Origin: Chryseobacterium indologenes | GTDB lineage: Bacteria > Bacteroidota > Bacteroidia > Flavobacteriales > Weeksellaceae | Direction of reading: 5' to 3' | Assembly: GCA_001013295.1 (NCBI GenBank) | Contig: LAZY01000019.1 | Location: 62,001-126,000 of the forward strand | Length of the DNA stretch: 64,000 nucleotides | In this document: one piece after another, positions 29,177 through 38,017 of the stretch | How the letters are laid out: every line of letters starts with the position of its first letter | Numbering within the stretch: position 1 is the first letter of the stretch | The notes under the pieces: generated by a model | Seen by the model: only the letters and a program-made list of their open reading frames with translations | Database searches by the model: none | Told to the model about the DNA's origin: nothing | Translations under genes and position numbers: made by a program

Positions 29177-29293
29177 CATTTATATTTTTTTTCCAAACGT
29201 ATTTCTGTGCCATTTTTCAGCTAAAATGAGCTACATATTCCGTTGAGTTTGATGATAACTTTGCTTCATTAAATAACACAAAAAATTAAAACA

Positions 29294-30108
29294 ATGAATA
29301 AAATAGTTTTTATCACAGGAGCATCAAAAGGATTCGGAAAATTATGGGCAGAAGCACTTTTGAAAAGAGGTGACAAAGTAGCGGCAACTGCAAGAAATAT
29401 TGCTGCACTGCAGGATTTGAAAGACAAATACGGAGACAGCATTCTTCCTTTGCAACTGGATGTCAACAACCGTTCAGAAGTTTTTGAAGTAACGGAACAG
29501 GTGGAAAAACACTTCGGAAGAATTGATGTTTTGATTAATAATGCAGGTTTCGGCTTATTCGGAACGACGGAAGAAACAACGGAACAACAGGCAAGAGAAC
29601 AGATGGAAACCAACTTTTTCGGTTCGCTTTGGGTGGCACAGGCCGTTTTACCGGTGATGAGAAAACAGAAAAGCGGGCATATTATTCAGATTTCCAGCTT
29701 TTTGGGATTAACGACTTTACCGCTTTTAGGATTGTATAACGCATCAAAATTTGCAGTAGAAGGATTGATTGAAACGAAACCGCTCAGTTGGGAATCAAAA
29801 CCACTTTAATTGAACCTAACGGCTTCGCAACAGATTGGGCTGGAGCTTCAGCAGTTCAGACTTCTTCGGATATTGCAGATTATAATCCGGTGCGGGCGGC
29901 TTTTGCAGAAAGTGGAGAAAATCCGGATACCTGGGGAAAACCGGAAGCGACAGTAGAACCTGTTTTAAACCTTATCGATAACCAAAATCCTCCGCAAAGA
30001 TTATTGTTTGGTAAAATTGCTTATCACGTTGTGAATGAAGTTTACACGAAAAGATTAAATGATATTCAAAACTGGAAAGAAGTGAGTATCGCGGCTCACG
30101 GTCATTAA
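29294..30108 (+). pseudogene. SDR oxidoreductase, frameshifted
   Basis: Classical SDR. The first frame (29294-29809) contains TGASKGFGKLWAEALL, INNAGFGLFG, ISSFLGL and YNASKFA with the catalytic Ser/Tyr/Lys, up to about residue 160. It then reads LSWESKPL and stops. A second frame from about 29785 continues with GIKTTLIEPNGFATDW and ends at 30108 as expected. Total length (815 bases) is not divisible by three, and a short stretch expected between SWE and GIK appears missing or scrambled. So there is a small indel near 29775-29790. It would be a paralogue of the SDR at 25262 (same NAD and YxxxK wording). Non-functional unless the indel is a sequencing error. Confidence 0.85.
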
Positions 30109-30242
30109 TTAAATTTAAATCCAAATCGGCGGGAAAAATAATAACGTTTTTTCGTGCTAATGTTCCGCTGATTTGTGAAATTAATTTCAACCAAATATTC
30201 TCAATTTTGAATGAGTAAATAACAAACAAAATCTTAATACTT

Positions 30243-31076
30243 ATGAAAACTACAGCCTTAAATGCAGAAACAAAATTCGCAGAAATCAACAATAACAAAA
30301 TTGCTTACAGACAATTCGGAAGCGGAGCACCATTGTTCTTTGTGAACAGATTCAGAGGTATTATGGATACCTGGGACCCCTTATTTCTGGATTCACTGGC
30401 AGAAAAAAATACCGTCATTCTTTTTGATTATCCGGGAATCGGAAGCTCAGAAGGAGAGCTGCCTTTGGATATTGTAGAAGTGGCGGGTACGGTTCCGGCT
30501 TTGGCAGACCATTTGGGAATCGATACATTTAATGTCTTGGGTTGGTCTTATGGCGGATTAGTGGCGCAGGCTGTTACTTTTCAGAATCAGGAAAGAGTAT
30601 TAAATACTGTTTTAATCGGGACAAATTCTCCGGGAGAAAATGCAATCCCAATGGAACAGGTCTTTTTTGACCACGCTTTAAAACCGATTAACGATCTGGA
30701 AGATGAATATTATCTGTTTTTTGAGCCGGCTTCCGAAAAAAGCAGACAGGCAGCCCAAGAATCTCACAACAGAATCGGGCAGAGATTAGAGCGTTCATTA
30801 ATTCCTTCTACGATGGAGGTTTTCCAGAGATATATTGCGGGTTCCGGAACAATGAAAGAAGATAAACTGAACTTCAGAGAAGGCTATAAAACCCTGAAGT
30901 CTCCCGTTTTGGTTATTTCCGGGGACCACGACATCAGCTTTGCGACAGAAAACTGGTTTCCGCTATTGAGAAATGCACCTACAATGCAGCACATTATTTT
31001 AAATGATGCGGGACACGGTCCTCAACATCAATATCCGGAGCTTACGGCAGGATACATCAACCTTTTTTTAGGATAG
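30243..31076 (+). CDS. Alpha/beta hydrolase
   Basis: 277 residues. Oxyanion region FVNRFRGIMDTWD, then FDYPGIGSSEG, nucleophile elbow NVLGWSYGGLVAQ (Ser nucleophile in GWSYGG), acid in VISGDHDISFA and catalytic His in LNDAGHGPQHQYP. This is the alpha/beta hydrolase fold with an intact triad, of the haloperoxidase-like group; whether it is an esterase or perhydrolase cannot be told. No signal peptide. It lies between the broken SDR and an AraC gene, with 135 and 58 bases of spacing, all on the plus strand. Confidence 0.9.
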   Translation: MKTTALNAETKFAEINNNKIAYRQFGSGAPLFFVNRFRGIMDTWDPLFLDSLAEKNTVILFDYPGIGSSEGELPLDIVEVAGTVPALADHLGIDTFNVLGWSYGGLVAQAVTFQNQERVLNTVLIGTNSPGENAIPMEQVFFDHALKPINDLEDEYYLFFEPASEKSRQAAQESHNRIGQRLERSLIPSTMEVFQRYIAGSGTMKEDKLNFREGYKTLKSPVLVISGDHDISFATENWFPLLRNAPTMQHIILNDAGHGPQHQYPELTAGYINLFLG

Positions 31077-31133
31077 TATAATTTCTGTTTTTAGTTTCGG
31101 TAAAATTAATTTAACTTAGATAAAATTAAACCG

Positions 31134-32024
31134 ATGCAACATTACAAAACCCTCACCGAATTACATTTGGGAAATCATTGGGACGCTCCGGAACATCCGC
31201 TTTTCAGTATGATTGGCTGCCAGTCGGAGTGCAAATTGGGGAACAGAGAGTTTACCACAGATTGTTATGTGATAGCTTTCAAAAAAATAAAATCAGGGAT
31301 TTTTATGTACGGCCGCACACCGTATGACCACGACAACGGCTGTCTGTTTTTTGCAAAACCAAGACAGATTATCGAGATGAAAAATCTTGAGTTTGAAGAA
31401 AAAGGCTATATGTTGTTGATTCACGAAGATTACCTGAACGGCCACGAGTTGTTCAAGGAAATTGAAAAATACAGCTTTTTTGATTATGAAGTAACGGAAG
31501 CTTTGCATCTTTCGCCAAAAGAAGAACAGATTATTTTGGAACTTCACTCGAAAATTCAGAGCGAATATTTTAATAATCCTGATGAATACAGCCGTGATAT
31601 TATTTTAAGTCATATTTCATCGATTTTAAAATATGCACAGCGATATTACAAACGACAGTTTATCGACCGGGCACAGGTAACCGGAAAGACGGCTTCAAAA
31701 TTCAATGATGCGTTGAGAAAATACATCAACGAAGGTTTATTGGAAAAAAACGGACTTCCGAATGTTGCTTTTTTAGCCGACCAGCTTTTTGTGTCGCCAA
31801 GATATTTAAGTGATTTATTAAAGCAGGAAACAGGAAAAACCGCAATGGAGCTGATTCATATTTTTATAATTTCCGAAGCAAAAAACCTGTTGAGGTTGGG
31901 TGAAAAAGGAGTCGCTGAAATTGCTTACGAATTAGGCTTTGAAAATGCTTCTTATTTCACAAGATTGTTCAAAAAACAAACGGGAATGAAACCTTTGGAA
32001 TTTAGGAAATCGCAGATGAATTAA
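31134..32024 (+). CDS. AraC family transcriptional regulator (subfamily copy 3)
   Basis: 296 residues, a paralogue of the proteins at 23384 and 24304: opening YKTLTELHLGNHWDAPEHPL, sensor segment IKSGIFMYGRTPYDHDNG, and HTH landmarks FVSPRYLSDLLKQETGKTA and VAEIAYELGFENASYFTRLF. Intact throughout. It follows the alpha/beta hydrolase by 58 bases on the same strand, the same arrangement as the other copies beside oxidoreductases, so local control is likely. Confidence 0.92.
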   Translation: MQHYKTLTELHLGNHWDAPEHPLFSMIGCQSECKLGNREFTTDCYVIAFKKIKSGIFMYGRTPYDHDNGCLFFAKPRQIIEMKNLEFEEKGYMLLIHEDYLNGHELFKEIEKYSFFDYEVTEALHLSPKEEQIILELHSKIQSEYFNNPDEYSRDIILSHISSILKYAQRYYKRQFIDRAQVTGKTASKFNDALRKYINEGLLEKNGLPNVAFLADQLFVSPRYLSDLLKQETGKTAMELIHIFIISEAKNLLRLGEKGVAEIAYELGFENASYFTRLFKKQTGMKPLEFRKSQMN

Positions 32025-32149
32025 GTAATTTATTGAATACTTTGTAGGATTCGTCAAGTCGAGTGTTTTTTCGCAACAAAGTGAAGGAAAAATGTATCGA
32101 GAATCAATCTTAATTTGAGGATTTAAGGTCGTTAAAATTAATCAAAAAT

Positions 32150-32189
32150 AAAAGTCACAGACAAGTAAAACTACTTTTCTGTGACTTTT
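32150..32189. terminator. Bidirectional terminator between convergent genes
   Basis: Arms AAAAGTCACAGA and TCTGTGACTTTT with a 16-base loop, flanked by an A-tract and a T-tract. It closes the HxlR gene (its stop lies inside the structure at 32171) and the AraC gene ending at 32024. Confidence 0.8.
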
Positions 32190-32527
32190 TTTCTATGCAC
32201 TAATCCCCAATCCTTCAAAGACATTATCACTTTTTCCAAAGACAAACCGTGGTCAGTAATTTCGTATTCTACCGTTGGCGGAAAAGTTTCGTGAACTGTT
32301 CTTGTAATTAAATGATTGGTTTCCAATTCTTTTAACTCTTTTGATAAAACCCTATCGGTTATTTTGGGAATTTCTCTTGCAAGTTCTCTGAATCTTTTAC
32401 TTCCAAAAGATAACGAAACGATAATCGGCAATTTCCATTTTCCTTTTAGAATTTCCAATGCATCCTGTATGGGAAGCATTATCTCCATACAGGTTTTTTG
32501 TTCAGTACCGTCAGTTACTCTAGCCAT
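32171..32527 (-). CDS. HxlR family transcriptional regulator
   Basis: 118 residues with one winged-helix domain covering nearly the whole protein. Landmarks: ALEILKGKWKLPIIVSLSFG, then FRELAREIPKITDRVLSKEL and the wing TFPPTVEYEITDHGLSL. A Cys at about residue 12 (KTCMEIML) is where thiol-sensing HxlR/YodB members carry their redox Cys. Divergent from the metallo-beta-lactamase gene at 32630 with a row of GATAG/CTATC half-sites between them. It probably represses that gene and is released by electrophiles, by analogy with YodB/HypR; inference. Confidence 0.93.
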   Translation of the reverse strand: MARVTDGTEQKTCMEIMLPIQDALEILKGKWKLPIIVSLSFGSKRFRELAREIPKITDRVLSKELKELETNHLITRTVHETFPPTVEYEITDHGLSLEKVIMSLKDWGLVHRKKVTEK

Positions 32528-32549
32528 AATAATCCATTGCTTACTTAGA

Positions 32550-32590
32550 AGATAGTGCTATCTAAAAGGATAGTAATATCTTTTGGATAG
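32550..32590. promoter_or_regulatory. Array of HxlR-type half-sites
   Basis: Five GATAG or (C/A)TATC half-sites occur at 32551, 32558, 32569, 32576 and 32586 in alternating orientation, building the palindrome AGATAGTGCTATCT and two longer-spaced ones. They lie in the 102-base gap between divergent genes, about 40 bases before the ATG at 32630. Operators of the HxlR family have the same TATC/GATA core. Confidence 0.65.
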
Positions 32591-32600
32591 TTACTTGCTT

Positions 32601-32608
32601 TAATTTTG
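32601..32608 (+). promoter_or_regulatory. Promoter -7 element of the beta-lactamase-fold gene
   Basis: TAATTTTG matches the Bacteroidota -7 consensus TAnnTTTG, 22 bases before the start codon at 32630 and directly after the operator array. A TTTG lies 15 bases upstream, closer than usual for the -33 element. Confidence 0.5.
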
Positions 32609-32629
32609 TATCAACAAATTTATAAAAAA

Positions 32630-33523
32630 ATGAATACAATCAACAACATTAAAAATTCAGGATATTTCAAATTCCAATTAGGACAACTTCATTTGGCTGT
32701 AATTACAGATGGAGTTATCGAGATTGAAAACATTCAGCCGATGTTTGCACCTAATATTGAGAAAGAGAAGCTCAAAAATTTTTTAGATAAAAATAGGCTT
32801 CTTGAAGACAAATTAGAATTGGCAGGGAATATTCTTCTAGTAATGAATGAAGAAAGAAACATTCTTATCGATACAGGAAGCGGTGTACTGTTATCTCCTT
32901 CCACCGGAAAATTAATTGAAAACCTTAAGAATTTAGGAATCAGCCCTCAGGATATCACGGATATTGTCTTTACACACGCTCATCCTGATCATATTGGAGG
33001 TGTTGTTGATAAAGACGGAAAATTGGTTTTTGTGAATGCCGATTATTATATTTCAGAAACAGAATATAACTTTTGGATGTCTGATGAACCTGATTTTTCA
33101 AAAGGTACAAAAAATCAGTTTTCAGATTTTGAAATTCAGTTTGCGAGAGACCATTTCAAGCCCATCGGAACAAAACTTAATTTTTATTTAGATGAAGCTG
33201 ATATTTTTGGCTTTCTTAAATTGGAACACGCTCCAGGACACACACCGGGTCATACTGTAATTACCATCTCATCGGAAGGAGAAGAATTGGTGCACATTGC
33301 AGATACTTTTCAGCATATTATGTTGATTGAACATCCGGAATGGGGAAATCAAATTGATTCTGATTTTGAACTGGCTGTAAAAACCCGTAAAGAAGTTCTC
33401 GAAAAATTATCATCGACAAAACAACTTTTTTTTGGAGACCATTTGCCTTTTCCCGGTTTGGGTTTTATTGAAAAAAATGGAAAAGGTTACCGCTTTGTTC
33501 CGAAAGCTTTTTATACGGTTTAG
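32630..33523 (+). CDS. Metallo-beta-lactamase-fold hydrolase
   Basis: 297 residues from the ATG at 32630 (MNTINNIKNSGYFKFQLG). The zinc-binding signature is THAHPDHIGG (HxHxDH), with the later ligands in HAPGHTPGHTVI and the Asp/His in HIADTFQHIML and FFGDHLPFPG. No signal peptide, so a cytoplasmic enzyme. The group includes quorum-quenching lactonases, glyoxalase-II-like and detoxifying hydrolases; the specific substrate is unknown. The divergent HxlR regulator suggests induction by a reactive compound. Confidence 0.92.
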   Translation: MNTINNIKNSGYFKFQLGQLHLAVITDGVIEIENIQPMFAPNIEKEKLKNFLDKNRLLEDKLELAGNILLVMNEERNILIDTGSGVLLSPSTGKLIENLKNLGISPQDITDIVFTHAHPDHIGGVVDKDGKLVFVNADYYISETEYNFWMSDEPDFSKGTKNQFSDFEIQFARDHFKPIGTKLNFYLDEADIFGFLKLEHAPGHTPGHTVITISSEGEELVHIADTFQHIMLIEHPEWGNQIDSDFELAVKTRKEVLEKLSSTKQLFFGDHLPFPGLGFIEKNGKGYRFVPKAFYTV

Positions 33524-33529
33524 AATTAA

Positions 33530-33555
33530 ATCCTCCCATCGCGGAGGGTTTTTCA
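33530..33555 (+). terminator. Terminator of the beta-lactamase-fold gene
   Basis: Arms ATCCTCC and GGAGGGT around CATCGC, with AAA before and five T after, 10 bases past the stop at 33523. Confidence 0.75.
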
Positions 33556-33656
33556 TTTTCTGTAAATCTGTGCTATTCTTCCCCCGAAATGTATTATTTA
33601 TTCAGCCGGAATGCTTCTACCTTTGACTTATCAAAATCATCGAAAATCAATTTAAA

Positions 33657-34730
33657 ATGAAAACTAAATTCAACCTTATTTCCTTATTTCTTTTCTTCGG
33701 ATTAGCAAATGCACAGCTCGAAAAAGCAGCAACATCAGATATTGTCTGGAATGGTGTTACAACAAGTTCAGATGGAAGAATATTTGTTAATTTCCCAAGA
33801 ATCGAGGGCGATAAAGGACTGAGAATCGGAGAAGTTCTGAAAAACGGTAACATCATCCCTTACCCAAATGCAGAATGGAATAGTTGGGAACCCGGAGCGG
33901 ATGTTAATGAAAAATTTGTAAGAACCAATTCACTGAGAATAGGACCGGACGGTTTGCTTTATATTGTAGACACGGGGACACCTTCAATGGGTCAAAATCC
34001 ATTATCAGGAAATGCATTAAAATTGGTTTCGATTGATATTAAAACCAATACCGTTCAACAGATCATTCCACTTTCTAGAATTGCAAAACCATCAACTTTT
34101 ATTGATGATTTAAGAATTTTAGGAAACACAATTTATCTGACGGATGCAGGCGAACCGGCTTTAATTATTTTGGATAAAACAACAGGAAAAGGTAGAAGGG
34201 TTTTGGAAAATCAACCTTCAACCACCGATAATTTACCCATAAAAGCAGAAGGAAAAATTATGAAAGATGAAAAAGGAAATGAAGTGAGAATCCACGCAGA
34301 CCAATTGGAGATTTCTCCCGATGGAAAATGGCTGTATTTCCAGCCTGCAAGCGGCCCTCTTTGGAGAGTGGAAACGCAATATCTGAATGATGAAAATCTA
34401 TCCGAAAAAGATTTGGCGTCTAAAGTTGAATTATTCTACAAAACTCCATCAACAGGAGGAACAGCTATTGATACAGACGGAAATATCTATGTGAGCGATG
34501 TGAACAAAAGTGAAATCATCAAAATATCACCTGACGGAAAAGAAAGCCTGGTTATTAAAGACAAAAGATTGCTTTGGGCAGACGCTTTATGGATTAATGA
34601 CGATGGATATCTATGGATTCCGACAGGTCAGTTGAACCGTTTGGCAGCATTTCAGAACGGAAAAAGCAAAGTGAAATTTCCAGTCGTGATTTACAAATTG
34701 AAAATCAATGCAAAACCGCAACGAAATTAA
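33657..34730 (+). CDS. Secreted major-royal-jelly-protein (MRJP/yellow)-like propeller protein (copy 1)
   Basis: 357 residues with a signal peptide (about 1-19, ending LANAQ). The mature part is a six-bladed propeller of the MRJP/SMP-30-like group: GRIFVNFPRIEGDKG, then IIPYPNAEWNSWEPG, IVDTGTPSMGQ, LTDAGEPALI and a closing VSDVNKSEIIKISPDGK-type blade. The bacterial relatives include gluconolactonase- and L-dopachrome-tautomerase-like proteins; activity is unproven here. A second copy follows at 35860 with the same landmarks (GVAVAKDNRVFVNYP, VPYPDAEWNSF). It opens a run of plus-strand genes to about 39.7 kb. Confidence 0.88.
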   Translation: MKTKFNLISLFLFFGLANAQLEKAATSDIVWNGVTTSSDGRIFVNFPRIEGDKGLRIGEVLKNGNIIPYPNAEWNSWEPGADVNEKFVRTNSLRIGPDGLLYIVDTGTPSMGQNPLSGNALKLVSIDIKTNTVQQIIPLSRIAKPSTFIDDLRILGNTIYLTDAGEPALIILDKTTGKGRRVLENQPSTTDNLPIKAEGKIMKDEKGNEVRIHADQLEISPDGKWLYFQPASGPLWRVETQYLNDENLSEKDLASKVELFYKTPSTGGTAIDTDGNIYVSDVNKSEIIKISPDGKESLVIKDKRLLWADALWINDDGYLWIPTGQLNRLAAFQNGKSKVKFPVVIYKLKINAKPQRN

Positions 34731-34899
34731 GTTCAAACTCATTGTCAGAAAAGTAAAACTCTGTGAGCTTCTATAAGTGAAACGGCTTTGTGAAACTTAG
34801 ATGCAGTTAATAGTTAAAAAAAACTTAGTGCACTTTGTGTTAAAATCAGGCAGAATAACAAATAATCAAAAATAAATAACATTAAAAAATACCAACATT

Positions 34900-35835
34900 A
34901 TGAAAGCAATTGTATTAAAAGAAGCCGGAAGCGTAGAAAATTTAGAATACGTAGAATTGGCAAAACCAACCATTAACGAAGGCGAAGTATTAATAAAAGT
35001 AAAAGCCATCAGCATCAATCCGGTAGATGTAAAAAGCCGTGCTGGAAAAGGTGTTTACGGAAGAATCAAAACAGAAAATCCATTGATTTTGGGTTGGGAT
35101 ATTTCCGGAATAGTCGAAGAAACTAAAAGTTCAGACTTTAAAGTGGGCGATGAGGTTTTCGGAATGGTGAATTTCCCCGGACACGGAAAAGCATATGCTA
35201 AATATGTCGCAGCTCCGGCCAATCAACTGGCTTTAAAACCTAAAAATATCTCTTTTGAAGACGCTGCAGCTTCGACTTTGGTTGCACTTACGGCGTTTCA
35301 GGCTTTGGTTCACAATGCGAAAATTCAGGAAGGGCAGAACGTTTTGGTTCACGCAGCTTCGGGTGGAGTGGGTCATATCGCGGTACAGATCGCCAAACAT
35401 TTGGGGGCGAAAGTGACGGGAACTTCTTCCGCAAAAAATAAGGATTTTGTCCTGAGTTTAGGCGCAGATTCATATATCGATTATCACGGTTTCGACTGGA
35501 AATCAGCAGGCAGAACTTTTGATTTTGTGTTGGATACCATTGGCGGAGACAATATCGACCATTCTCTTGAAGTGACGAAAGAAGGCGGTTCAATCATCAG
35601 TATTCCGACAGGACTAAATGAAGAAGTAACAGCAAAAGCAGAAGCTAAAGGCGTGAAGGGTTATTTTATTCTCGTGCAGTCGAATGGAGAAGATATGAAA
35701 CAGATTGCTTCTTTACTGGAAAGTGGTGCTATCAAAGCTCACGTCTCAAAAACTTTCCCTTTCGAGCAGATGAGAGAAGCACATCTCGAACAGGAAACGG
35801 GCAGAACGGTTGGTAAAATTGTAATTACTCTATAA
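34900..35835 (+). CDS. MDR-family NADP-dependent oxidoreductase (quinone oxidoreductase-like)
   Basis: 311 residues of the zinc-free medium-chain dehydrogenase/reductase type. The N-terminal GroES-like domain has SINPVDVKSRAGKGVYG and WDISGIVEE. The Rossmann domain has the NADP motif NVLVHAASGGVGHIAVQIAK (HAASGGVG is the landmark), then GADSYIDY. No zinc-binding Cys set is present, which fits enone or quinone reductases rather than alcohol dehydrogenases. It sits between the two MRJP-like genes, 25 bases before the second, so cotranscription with copy 2 is likely. Confidence 0.92.
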   Translation: MKAIVLKEAGSVENLEYVELAKPTINEGEVLIKVKAISINPVDVKSRAGKGVYGRIKTENPLILGWDISGIVEETKSSDFKVGDEVFGMVNFPGHGKAYAKYVAAPANQLALKPKNISFEDAAASTLVALTAFQALVHNAKIQEGQNVLVHAASGGVGHIAVQIAKHLGAKVTGTSSAKNKDFVLSLGADSYIDYHGFDWKSAGRTFDFVLDTIGGDNIDHSLEVTKEGGSIISIPTGLNEEVTAKAEAKGVKGYFILVQSNGEDMKQIASLLESGAIKAHVSKTFPFEQMREAHLEQETGRTVGKIVITL

Positions 35836-35859
35836 TATCTAACCCTTAAAATCAGCAAA

Positions 35860-36990
35860 ATGAACTTAAAAAATATAGCAGTATCGGCATTGGCATTGGT
35901 TTCCTTGGCCGCTTGCAACCAATCTCCGAATCGGAGCCATTCAAAATCTGAGAATGAAATTTCAACAGAAAAAAATGCACAGTTAGAAGAGGTTTTCTCA
36001 GACAGCACGTATCAGTTAACGGGTGTTGCCGTTGCAAAAGATAATCGGGTCTTTGTGAATTATCCTTATTGGCTGGACAATCATTCCTATTCCGTGGTTG
36101 AGGTGAAAGATGGCAAACCGGTTCCTTATCCCGATGCAGAATGGAACAGCTTCAAAAAAGGCGAAGACGGACAAAACAAATTTGTGACTGTACAGTCTGT
36201 AGTTACCGATGACAGAGGATTTCTTTGGGTCGTAGATGCGGCAGGAATCGGATTGGGAAAAGTGTATCAACACAGCAGTAAGGTGGTGAAAATCAATTTG
36301 GCCACAAATAAAATTGAGAAAATCTACAGATTTCCAGAAAATGTGGTGAGTGAAGATGTCTACATCAATGATATCCGCGTGGATAATAAAAATGGTTTTG
36401 CGTATTTAACCAATTCAAATACAGGCGGAATCGTGGTTTTGAATATCAATACAGGTGAATCAAGATTGGTTTTAGCTAATTCTTCATCAGTGAAGTCTGA
36501 CCCGAATTATCATTTTTCACCTTTGGGAACTGAACTTAAAAAAGGCGATGGTTCTTTACTGAAAGTGAATTCAGACGGTATTGCGCTGACTCCCGATAAT
36601 CAATATCTATACTACAAAGCGCTTACGGACAACCGCTTGTACAGAATTAAAACCGATTTGTTGAGAGATTTTAAAACCGATGAAGCTGTCTTAAACAAAA
36701 GTGTAGAAGATTTAGGAAAATTCATCACGACAGACGGTATGATTTTCGATAAAAAAGGAAATCTGTATTTGGGAGATTTGGAGAAAAATTCAATCGTGAA
36801 AATTACTCCGGATCTGAAAATGCAGACGATTATAAAAGACGATGAAAAGCTGATCTGGCCCGACAGCTACAGTATTTCTGACGATGGATATTTATACATT
36901 TCCAATTCTCAGATTCAGCTGATGCCTTGGTTTCACGATGGGGCGGCGCAGTTTAAAAAGCCTTTTAAAGTCTTTAAAATTAAGATTTAA
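35860..36990 (+). CDS. MRJP/yellow-like propeller lipoprotein (copy 2)
   Basis: 376 residues. The N-terminus is a lipoprotein signal (SALALVSLAACNQ, lipid attached to Cys 19). After a charged linker the propeller repeats the landmarks of copy 1: GVAVAKDNRVFVNYPYWLD, VPYPDAEWNSFKKG, WVVDAAG, INDIRVDN, and LYISNSQIQLMPW at the end. The difference in anchoring (lipid here, free in copy 1) suggests different locations for the two proteins. Preceded by the MDR oxidoreductase (25 bases) and followed by the RclC-like gene (11 bases), so it is inside an operon. Confidence 0.88.
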   Translation: MNLKNIAVSALALVSLAACNQSPNRSHSKSENEISTEKNAQLEEVFSDSTYQLTGVAVAKDNRVFVNYPYWLDNHSYSVVEVKDGKPVPYPDAEWNSFKKGEDGQNKFVTVQSVVTDDRGFLWVVDAAGIGLGKVYQHSSKVVKINLATNKIEKIYRFPENVVSEDVYINDIRVDNKNGFAYLTNSNTGGIVVLNINTGESRLVLANSSSVKSDPNYHFSPLGTELKKGDGSLLKVNSDGIALTPDNQYLYYKALTDNRLYRIKTDLLRDFKTDEAVLNKSVEDLGKFITTDGMIFDKKGNLYLGDLEKNSIVKITPDLKMQTIIKDDEKLIWPDSYSISDDGYLYISNSQIQLMPWFHDGAAQFKKPFKVFKIKI

Positions 36991-37000
36991 AATTAATGAA

Positions 37001-37561
37001 ATGAAAAACATCATTCAAATAATCGCTGACAGCCAAAAGTATTTTATCAACTTTTTAAGGATCTCGATTTTTGTGGTAATGGCCTGGATTGGAGGTTTGA
37101 AAGCTTTCCAATACGAAGCTGACGGTATTGTTCCTTTTGTGGCAAACAGTCCGGTGATGAACTTTCTTTACAATCATCCAGGTGAATACAATTTACATAA
37201 AAATAAAGAAGGTGAAGTTGTCCCTGACAATATTAAATGGAATACTGAAAACGGAACTTACACTTTTGCATACGGATTGGGAACAGCAATTGTTGCCATC
37301 GGTTTACTGACACTGCTGGGAATCTGGTTTCCAAAAATAGGTTTGCTGGGCGGTTTACTCACTTTCGGGATGTCTCTGGTTACACTTTCCTTTCTGGTTA
37401 CTACTCCTGAAGCCTATGTGCCTGATTTGGGAGGTTCCGAACACGGATTTCCCTATCTGTCGGGAGCAGGAAGGTTGGTCATAAAAGATATTATTATGCT
37501 TGCGGGAGGATTGATAATTGCATCAGATTCAGCAAGAACAAATTTAATTAAAAATCAATAA
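37001..37561 (+). CDS. YkgB/RclC-like (DUF417) inner-membrane protein
   Basis: 187 residues from the ATG at 37001; a longer ORF would overlap the end of the preceding gene. Landmarks of the family are FVVMAWIGGLKAFQYEADGI, IVPFVANSPVMNFLYNHPG and, near the end, a PYLSGAGRLVIKDIIMLAGG segment. Four hydrophobic helices. E. coli RclC belongs to this family and supports resistance to reactive chlorine species; a similar stress role here is inference, helped by the nearby reductases and peroxidase-like gene. Confidence 0.88.
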   Translation: MKNIIQIIADSQKYFINFLRISIFVVMAWIGGLKAFQYEADGIVPFVANSPVMNFLYNHPGEYNLHKNKEGEVVPDNIKWNTENGTYTFAYGLGTAIVAIGLLTLLGIWFPKIGLLGGLLTFGMSLVTLSFLVTTPEAYVPDLGGSEHGFPYLSGAGRLVIKDIIMLAGGLIIASDSARTNLIKNQ

Positions 37562-37562
37562 A

Positions 37563-37976
37563 ATGAAAACTATATTATTTTACTTAAGCTTATTTTTTGC
37601 AGTATCAGTTTCTGCACAAAATGTTCAGACATTTACCTTAAAAAAATTACCAACAAAACCTGTTAACGAACTTCTTACGAGAGGAATGATTTCCGGTGAA
37701 CAGGGAACTATCGGATATTTTACGTATAAAAAAGGAGCGGTGGTTCCAACCCATCAGCACTCGAACGAACAGTATTCTCTGATTACAAAAGGGAGTGTAA
37801 AAGTGAAAATTCTGGATAAAGAATATATAGTAAAAGCCGGAGACGGAATCATCATTCCACCGAATGTTCCTCATAGTTTTACGGCGTTGGAGGACGATAC
37901 GATTGACATCGATTTTTTCAGTCCGGCAAGAAAAGACTGGATTGAGGGGAAGGATAATTACTATGACAAGAAGTAG
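37563..37976 (+). CDS. Secreted cupin-domain protein
   Basis: 137 residues: signal peptide (about 1-18, ending SVSAQ), then a single cupin_2 barrel. The two metal motifs are visible: PTHQHSNEQYSLITKGSVKVKI and GDGIIIPPNVPHSFTALED, in which HQHSNEQ and PPNVPHSF give three His and one Glu. It begins 1 base after the RclC-like gene stops, so it is in the same operon. Typical of secreted or periplasmic metal-dependent cupins with dioxygenase or isomerase roles; substrate unknown. Confidence 0.88.
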   Translation: MKTILFYLSLFFAVSVSAQNVQTFTLKKLPTKPVNELLTRGMISGEQGTIGYFTYKKGAVVPTHQHSNEQYSLITKGSVKVKILDKEYIVKAGDGIIIPPNVPHSFTALEDDTIDIDFFSPARKDWIEGKDNYYDKK

Positions 37977-38017
37977 GTTTTTATCAAGTATTTTAAACAA
38001 CATCATTCCCAATTATT

